A stretch of DNA of 12,101 nt, from contig JAHJNP010000239.1 in NCBI GenBank assembly GCA_018820745.1, positions 1-12,101 on the forward strand. Reading direction: 5' to 3'. The notes below the pieces were generated by a model that did no database searches, had not been told where the DNA came from, and saw nothing but the letters and a program-made list of their open reading frames with translations. Positions 7,624 to 12,101 of this stretch are shown in pieces. The translations under genes were made by a program, and so were the position numbers. The DNA is from Gammaproteobacteria bacterium. GTDB taxonomy: Bacteria > Pseudomonadota > Gammaproteobacteria > Burkholderiales > Thiobacillaceae. Position 1 is the stretch's first letter, and the number at the start of each line of letters is the position of its first letter.

Positions 7624-8931
7624 TTATCTGCCTGGGGGCGCGATGGCAGGTGTTGGGTCGTGCTCTGCGACAAAGCGCGCGACGAATGCGCCCTCATAGC
7701 CTGCCGGCAGGGGAAGGCTGACGCGATGGCCGCTGCCCGGGGCGACGTTGACCGGGGTGCCGTCCCGGCCTTGCATGGTGGTAATCGTCAGTTCCAGGTT
7801 GCCCCTGGGGTGGATGAGTTCGATGCGGTCGCCGACCGAAAACCGGTTCTTCACGTCGATCTCGGCCAGGCCTGCCGCGTCATACGACAGGACGTCGCCG
7901 ACATACAGACTGCGGTCCGACTCGGAATGGCTCTTCAGGTAGCTCTGGTATTCGCGATCCGGGTGGCGTTCGTAGAAGCCGCCGGTATAGCCCCGGTTGG
8001 CCAGGCCGTCGAGTTCGCGTAGCAGGGCCGGATCGAGCGGGCGGCCGGCGACGGCATCGTCGATGGCCTGGCGATAGGTCTGGCAGGTGCGTGCCACGTA
8101 GTAGGGCGACTTGGTGCGGCCTTCGATCTTGAGCGAGTCGATGCCGATTTCGGTCAGCCGCTGCACGTGTTCGATGGCGCGCAGGTCTTTCGAGTTGAGG
8201 ATGTAGGTGCCGTGCTCGTCTTGTTCGATGGGCATGTAGCTGCCGGCGCGCTGTTTTTCTTCCAGCAGATACACGTCGCCGTCCGGCGCTTCCTTGCCGG
8301 GGAGGGTGTTGTATTCCCAGCGGCAGGAGTTGGTGCAGGCGCCCTGGTTGGGGTCGCGGTGGTTGAAGTAGCCGGAGAGCAGGCAGCGGCCGGAGTAGGC
8401 GATGCACAGCGCGCCGTGCACGAAGACTTCGAGTTCCATGTCCGGGCATTCCTGGCGGATCTCGGCAACCTGGTCGAGCGAGAGTTCACGCGACAGGATG
8501 ACGCGGCGGATGCCGAGTTTTTTCCAGAACCGCACCGCTGCGTAGTTGACGGTGTTGGCCTGTACCGACAGGTGGATGGGCATGTCGGGCCAGGTTTCGC
8601 GAATCATGTCGATCAGGCCGGGGTCGGCCATGATCAGCGCGTCCGGCTTGAGGGCGATGACCGGCGCCATGTCGGCCAGGTAGGTTTTCAGCTTGCTGTT
8701 GTGCGGGAAGATGTTGCTGACGACGAAGAACTGCTTGCCCCGGCTGTGCGCGTATTCGATGCCGGCCCCCAGCGCGACTTCGTCACGGAAGCTGTTGTTG
8801 CGGACGCGCAGGCTGTAGCGCGGCTGGCCGGCATACACCGCATCGGCGCCGAAGGCGAGCGCGGTTTCGAGCATGGTTTGCGAGCCGGCGGGTGCCAGCA
8901 GTTCGGGCTGGCGCATAGGGGTGTGTTTCAC
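7624..8931 (-). CDS. trhP: tRNA 5-hydroxyuridine synthesis protein TrhP (peptidase U32 family)
   Basis: TrhP (YegQ) is needed for prephenate-dependent hydroxylation of U34 in tRNA, which gives 5-hydroxyuridine, the precursor of the cmo5U and mcmo5U wobble bases. The 435-residue protein begins with PELLAPAGS and has GADAVYAGQPRYSLRVRNN (29-46), HLSVQANTVNY (120-130), a RVILSRELS block and the U32 signature EVFVHGALCIAYSGRCLLSG. Cys176, Cys183, Cys199 and Cys203 are the expected iron-sulfur ligands. NSKDLRAIEHVQRL and LKIEGRTKSPYYVART follow, and a beta-barrel C-terminal part carries SVGDRIEL. It is close to E. coli YegQ but lacks an insert after the RWEYN motif. The annotated start is GTG at 8929-8931; ATG at 8914-8916 (MRQPELLAPAG) is an equally good candidate, as neither has a clear ribosome binding site. 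Confidence 0.93.
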   Translation of the reverse strand: MKHTPMRQPELLAPAGSQTMLETALAFGADAVYAGQPRYSLRVRNNSFRDEVALGAGIEYAHSRGKQFFVVSNIFPHNSKLKTYLADMAPVIALKPDALIMADPGLIDMIRETWPDMPIHLSVQANTVNYAAVRFWKKLGIRRVILSRELSLDQVAEIRQECPDMELEVFVHGALCIAYSGRCLLSGYFNHRDPNQGACTNSCRWEYNTLPGKEAPDGDVYLLEEKQRAGSYMPIEQDEHGTYILNSKDLRAIEHVQRLTEIGIDSLKIEGRTKSPYYVARTCQTYRQAIDDAVAGRPLDPALLRELDGLANRGYTGGFYERHPDREYQSYLKSHSESDRSLYVGDVLSYDAAGLAEIDVKNRFSVGDRIELIHPRGNLELTITTMQGRDGTPVNVAPGSGHRVSLPLPAGYEGAFVARFVAEHDPTPAIAPPGR

Positions 8932-9023
8932 GTTGAATGACCGGGGGTTTGATCGCCGGAAACCAGGGCCGTTCGGAGTCTGCCTGCACCCGGAGCCGTC
9001 GCTGCTATCCGCCTGAGCCCGCT

Positions 9024-9029
9024 ATTTTA
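9024..9029 (-). promoter_or_regulatory. Possible -10 box of the trhP promoter
   Basis: On the minus strand TAAAAT, inside the AT-rich CGTTTAAAATAGCGGG, lies in the 122-base gap between nnrS and trhP. It stands out as the only AT-rich stretch there. No good -35 box is seen at 16-18 bases upstream. It suggests that trhP is not simply the last gene of the SQR-like operon. Confidence 0.35.
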
Positions 9030-9053
9030 AACGTTGAGCTTTGGAACGCCTGC

Positions 9054-10247
9054 TCAGCCCGGTTTGCCGTCGACCCGCGGGCGCAGCAGCATCGGCGCAT
9101 ACACCCAGACGAACAGGCCGAACGCGGCCATCCACAGCAGTCCGGCAGCCGTCATGCTCTGCGCGTACACGCCGGGGAAAAGCAGCGGCAGCGCGACGCG
9201 AAGCAGCGCCGCGAGATTGATCGCGACGAAGGCCCGCGTCATCAGCGACGCCGGCTCCAGCACCCGCCCGGTGTGGCCGAGCGAGACCCGCGCCATCATG
9301 CCCAGGGTCAGCACGCCGATGCCGCCGGCGGTGAAGGCATGCAGCGAACTGACGGCCGCGGTGCTGATCCCGGCTGCCGACAGGGCCAGCAGCGCGAAGC
9401 CGAGCGCGATCCAGGCATAGCCCAGGTGCAGGATCCACAGCAGCGGCACCGACCAGAATGTGTGCGTGTACCAGCCCGCCAGCCGGATGCCATGCGCCGC
9501 CGCCGCAATTGCCGCGAACAGGGCGGTGACGGGCGAATAGGGCGCGACCAGCGCGGCAAGCAGGGCGCCAACGGTGGCGGCCGGCGCCAGGATCTCGACG
9601 ATTTTCCAGCGTCGCGCGCGGGTGTGCAGCTTGTTGTCGGTGAAGCTGGGAATGACCCGTCCGCCCATCACCACCATCATCGTCACCACCACATAGGTGG
9701 CGAGGTGCAAGCCAAGTGCGGCTGTGTCTGTCCAGCCGAGCGCGTCCAGATGCACCAGCGCATTGGCCGCCGTCAGCACCAGCAACATGACGGGGAAGGG
9801 GGCGTTGTTCAACTGCCTCGCCTTGATGATGGGCACGGCAAGCACCAGCGCCACCGCCGGCAGGAACGCCAGGTCGACCAGCGCAACCCACTCCACCGGC
9901 AGGCCCGGCACCAGGAAGCCCAGCCGCCCTGCCAGCCACAGCAGGAACAGCGCGGCGAGCGGCGGGCCGGACAGCATGGGGATGCCGGTCCAGTTCTGCG
10001 CGGCGGTGAGCAGAAAGCCGGCGATTACCGCCACGGCGAAACCGAACAGCATTTCGTGGCCGTGCCAGACCTGCGGCGACAGTTCGCCGAGGTCGAGGCT
10101 GCCGCGCAGCACCAGCAGCCACAGCGCCATCAGCAGCACGGCGAAGACGCCGGCGGCGAGGAAGAAAGGCCGGAAGCCGAGTGCGAAGGGCGCCCAGCCG
10201 GCGAGCGGCGGACGCTTCTGCAGGTCTTCGACGGGGATTAAAGCCAT
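9054..10247 (-). CDS. nnrS: NnrS family heme/copper membrane protein
   Basis: NnrS proteins are polytopic inner-membrane proteins reported to bind heme and copper. They are linked to tolerance of nitric oxide and to denitrification in several proteobacteria, and their biochemical activity is not settled. The 397-residue product is almost wholly hydrophobic, with about twelve membrane helices. It has the family landmarks FALGFRPFFLAAG (21-33), QVWHGHEMLFGFAVAVIAGFLLTA (59-82), NWTGIP, MGGRVIPSFTDN and GMMARVSLGHTGR. The conserved His residues in HGHEM and the loops are candidate metal ligands. ATG at 10245-10247 is chosen because the family N-terminus follows directly; an upstream in-frame start at 10319 would overlap the preceding gene. 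It starts 31 bases after the DsrC-like gene and is probably co-transcribed with it and the SQR-like gene. Confidence 0.92.
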   Translation of the reverse strand: MALIPVEDLQKRPPLAGWAPFALGFRPFFLAAGVFAVLLMALWLLVLRGSLDLGELSPQVWHGHEMLFGFAVAVIAGFLLTAAQNWTGIPMLSGPPLAALFLLWLAGRLGFLVPGLPVEWVALVDLAFLPAVALVLAVPIIKARQLNNAPFPVMLLVLTAANALVHLDALGWTDTAALGLHLATYVVVTMMVVMGGRVIPSFTDNKLHTRARRWKIVEILAPAATVGALLAALVAPYSPVTALFAAIAAAAHGIRLAGWYTHTFWSVPLLWILHLGYAWIALGFALLALSAAGISTAAVSSLHAFTAGGIGVLTLGMMARVSLGHTGRVLEPASLMTRAFVAINLAALLRVALPLLFPGVYAQSMTAAGLLWMAAFGLFVWVYAPMLLRPRVDGKPG

Positions 10248-10278
10248 GGGGAATGACGGGCTGATGGGTTTTCTTGGA

Positions 10279-10599
10279 TCAGCCCGTGCTCCAGGCACGT
10301 GGGCGCCGCATGCCGGCAATCTTGCAGGCCTGCTTGACGTAGCCGTAGGGAAACAGCTCGAACAGTTTCTTCTGCGCTTCCCGTCCCATGCGTTCGGCCA
10401 GATGCTTGATGACGAAGCGCGCGTCGGCCGCGACCTGGTGTTCCTCGTAGTACTCGCGCATGAAGCGAATGACGTCCCAGTGGTCGTCGTTCAGCTGGAT
10501 GTTCTCCTCCTCGGCCAGGGCGCGGGCGACGTCCTCGTTCCAGTCGGCAGGGTCGATCAAATAGCCTTCGGCATCGCGTTCGGTCAGGTCGGTGCTCAT
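10279..10599 (-). CDS. DsrC/TusE-family protein lacking the terminal redox cysteine
   Basis: DsrC proteins carry sulfur as a trisulfide between two C-terminal cysteines; TusE uses only the last one for tRNA thiolation. This 106-residue protein has the family fold markers EGYLIDPADWNEDVA, ALAEEENI-LNDDHWDVI and FMREYYEEHQVAADARF, and the C-terminal arm FPYGYVKQACKIAGMRRPRAWSTG. It keeps the inner cysteine (Cys92, CysB of DsrC). At the CysA position 11 residues later it has Trp, and the chain ends in STG where DsrC has the conserved GC-V end. It is therefore neither a canonical DsrC nor a TusE. It resembles the group sometimes called RspA, for which a regulatory role has been proposed. AGGAG (10609-10613) lies 9 bases before the ATG. 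It sits 49 bases after the SQR-like gene and 31 before nnrS. Confidence 0.9.
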   Translation of the reverse strand: MSTDLTERDAEGYLIDPADWNEDVARALAEEENIQLNDDHWDVIRFMREYYEEHQVAADARFVIKHLAERMGREAQKKLFELFPYGYVKQACKIAGMRRPRAWSTG

Positions 10600-10608
10600 G
10601 CTTGGGTT

Positions 10609-10613
10609 CTCCT
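10609..10613 (-). promoter_or_regulatory. Ribosome binding site of the DsrC-like gene
   Basis: AGGAG on the minus strand lies 9 bases before ATG at 10597-10599. It rules out longer in-frame extensions reaching back to 10749, which would overlap the SQR-like gene. Confidence 0.75.
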
Positions 10614-10648
10614 GTTGGCGGCTGCAAGAAGTTCTACGGCGATTGCGG

Positions 10649-12101
10649 TCAGGTGCCGCCGCCGTGGAACTCGACGCCCGGCTGGCGTTCCGGCAGGTCT
10701 TCCACCAGCAGTTCGCGTCGCGCGAGCGCCATCGCCTCGACCCCGGCATCGCTCAGATAGGACTTGGCGTCGGTCACCGCGGCGGCAAGCAGCTCGGCCG
10801 CCAGCGTGTTGGGCTCGCGCCCCAGCGATTTGGCGAGCGCCCGCAGTTCGATGCAGGGGTCCTGCGGCAGGCGGATTTCCAGCGGCTTGCCGCCGCCAGC
10901 GGGGGGGGCTGCCGGCGCCGGCGTGCCGCCCGGTCCCGCCAGCATCCCGCTCATCACGCCGGCAAGCCGGGAGGCGGCCGAGGGCGTCTGGCCCACAGGC
11001 TGCAGGCGGATCTTGTTGACGAAATATTTTTCAAAATCGACCTTGGCCTGGTGCACCCAGCGGCCCTGGCGCATCCAGTTGATGTCGCGCAGCGGCACCT
11101 GCGGCTCCGACAGATAGGCCGCGCCGGTATTGCCCATGTCGGTCAGCCACTTGGCGCGCTGCGGCACATGGCTGACCAGCGGCGCATCGCCGAGCTGGGC
11201 GAGGATGTTCTGCACTACGATCTCGCCAGCCTTCTGGATCGAATACACCGAGTCGGGCGCGCCCACCGGCACCGGTGTTCTGTCCACCGGCGGTTGCGCC
11301 ACGCAGGCGCCGAGGGCGAACACGTTGGGGTAGTCGGGGTTGCGCAGATATTCGTCCACCACCACCAGCCCACGCTCGTTGACCAGCCCGGGCGCGTTGC
11401 GCACCCCCGGTACGCCGCCGAAGGCCGGCCAGTACACCGAATAGGCATAGGGCAGGGTGTGGGTCTGTTTTTCGTTGCCGGCGGCGTCGAGTTCGACCAC
11501 ATGGATGGTATCCGGCTCGATGCGCAGCGTCCGCGCGTTGCAGATCACGCTGATTTTGGTATCCATCAGAGCGGCGGTCACCGCGCCGCGGCTGGCGCCC
11601 TCGCCGCCCAGCCCGAGGTGGCCGGGCCAGGGTTCCGGGGTCACCAGGGTGATCGGCACCCGCTCGCGGATGTTGCGCCGCTTGAGATCGGCGTCGATCA
11701 GGAAGGCGTATTCGTAGAGCGGCCCCAGCACGCTGGCGCCCGGTGCCGCACCCACCACGATGGGGCCAGGATGGCGCACGAATTCGCGATACGCCGCCAG
11801 GGCGCGTTCGGCCTGGTCGACATGGATCACCGAATGGGTGTGCTCGGCGAGGCCGGGGATTTCGTCGGTCAACCCGGTCGCGCCGGTGGCGATCAGCAGG
11901 GTGTCGTAGAACAGCACGTCGCCGTTCTCCAGATCGACCTGGATGACGTCGGGCTGGATCCGCTTGACTCCGCTGTGGATGAACTTGATGCCGCGCGATT
12001 CGAGATAGGGCCCGATCGGGAAGGCGATGTCGGACCGCTCGCGCCAGCCCATGGCGACCCACGGATTCGACGGCACGAAGTGGAAGTAGGGCTTGTCCGA
12101 G
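10649..12101 (-). CDS. SQR/FCSD-like flavoprotein without catalytic cysteines, C-terminal RHH-like extension (5' end missing)
   Basis: The family oxidises sulfide to sulfur with FAD and quinone or cytochrome. The 5' end, with the first FAD motif, is outside the window; 483 residues are visible. They start in the SQR motif YFHFVPSNPWVAMGWR. Next come LLIATGATG, GPIVVGAAPGAS-LGPLYEYAF, TPEPWPGHLGLGGEG, YSVYWPAFGGVPGV, NVFALGACVAQPPVDRTPVPVGAPDSVYSI, DMGNTGAAYLSEPQVPLRDINW and RWVHQAKVDFEKYF. This is clearly the SQR core. The three cysteines known from Acidithiobacillus ferrooxidans SQR (128, 160, 356) are replaced by His (codon 11822-11824), Val (11729-11731) and Trp (11147-11149). After the core come a Gly/Pro/Ala linker and an extra domain (about 10757-10885) resembling ribbon-helix-helix. 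First gene of the visible operon. The fold is certain; sulfide oxidation is unlikely. Confidence 0.88.
   Translation of the reverse strand, partial: SDKPYFHFVPSNPWVAMGWRERSDIAFPIGPYLESRGIKFIHSGVKRIQPDVIQVDLENGDVLFYDTLLIATGATGLTDEIPGLAEHTHSVIHVDQAERALAAYREFVRHPGPIVVGAAPGASVLGPLYEYAFLIDADLKRRNIRERVPITLVTPEPWPGHLGLGGEGASRGAVTAALMDTKISVICNARTLRIEPDTIHVVELDAAGNEKQTHTLPYAYSVYWPAFGGVPGVRNAPGLVNERGLVVVDEYLRNPDYPNVFALGACVAQPPVDRTPVPVGAPDSVYSIQKAGEIVVQNILAQLGDAPLVSHVPQRAKWLTDMGNTGAAYLSEPQVPLRDINWMRQGRWVHQAKVDFEKYFVNKIRLQPVGQTPSAASRLAGVMSGMLAGPGGTPAPAAPPAGGGKPLEIRLPQDPCIELRALAKSLGREPNTLAAELLAAAVTDAKSYLSDAGVEAMALARRELLVEDLPERQPGVEFHGGGT
10757..10885 (-). other. Ribbon-helix-helix-like domain at the C-terminus of the SQR-like protein
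   Basis: About 43 residues follow a flexible linker (GPGGTPAPAAPPAGGGK). They read PLEIRLPQDP, a likely beta strand ending in RLP, then IELRALAKSLG, a helix ending in Gly, and then REPNTLAAELLAAAVTDA, a second helix. The order and spacing (RLP, L..LA...G, N.L..ELL..A) are those of CopG/Arc-type ribbon-helix-helix proteins. Known SQR and flavocytochrome c sulfide dehydrogenase chains end soon after the KYF region and have no such domain. DNA binding is inferred from this pattern only. Confidence 0.5.

Overview
The window is a piece of a GC-rich proteobacterial chromosome, most likely a betaproteobacterium with sulfur metabolism. The evidence is a ParE-ParC pair of betaproteobacterial type, an NnrS membrane protein, a DsrC-family protein, a sulfide:quinone oxidoreductase (SQR)-like flavoprotein and a PEP-CTERM protein. 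The genus cannot be fixed from the sequence alone.

Left edge (1-277): the N-terminus of a secreted gamma-glutamyltransferase, minus strand, running out of the window. The stretch 278-563 holds no gene I can support.

Integron (564-2925): a small chromosomal integron with a broken integrase. From right to left it has an intI gene on the plus strand (1960-2925) with two frameshifts, an attI-type region with unusual nested inverted repeats (1777-1959), and two gene cassettes read away from intI on the minus strand. Cassette 1 (1087-1775) encodes an exported PEP-CTERM protein and ends in attC (1081-1160). Cassette 2 (570-1086) encodes a 145-residue protein resembling the Tdi1/DUF1851 immunity family and ends in attC (564-635). 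The cassettes look AT-richer than the chromosomal genes. intI-attI-cassettes, divergent, is the standard integron layout.

Housekeeping block (3172-8931, all minus strand): parE and parC, which overlap by ATGA and encode both subunits of topoisomerase IV, and trhP (yegQ), a U32-family tRNA hydroxylation protein with its own probable promoter.

Right operon (9054-12101, minus strand, transcribed leftward): an SQR-like flavoprotein (5' end outside the window), a DsrC-like protein and an NnrS-family membrane protein, with gaps of 49 and 31 bases. This is the most unusual part. The SQR-like protein has lost all three cysteines that SQR uses for sulfide oxidation and carries a C-terminal extension that reads like a ribbon-helix-helix DNA-binding domain. 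Its DsrC-like neighbour keeps only the inner of the two DsrC redox cysteines. I infer that this set senses or relays a sulfur or nitrogen-oxide redox signal rather than oxidising sulfide.
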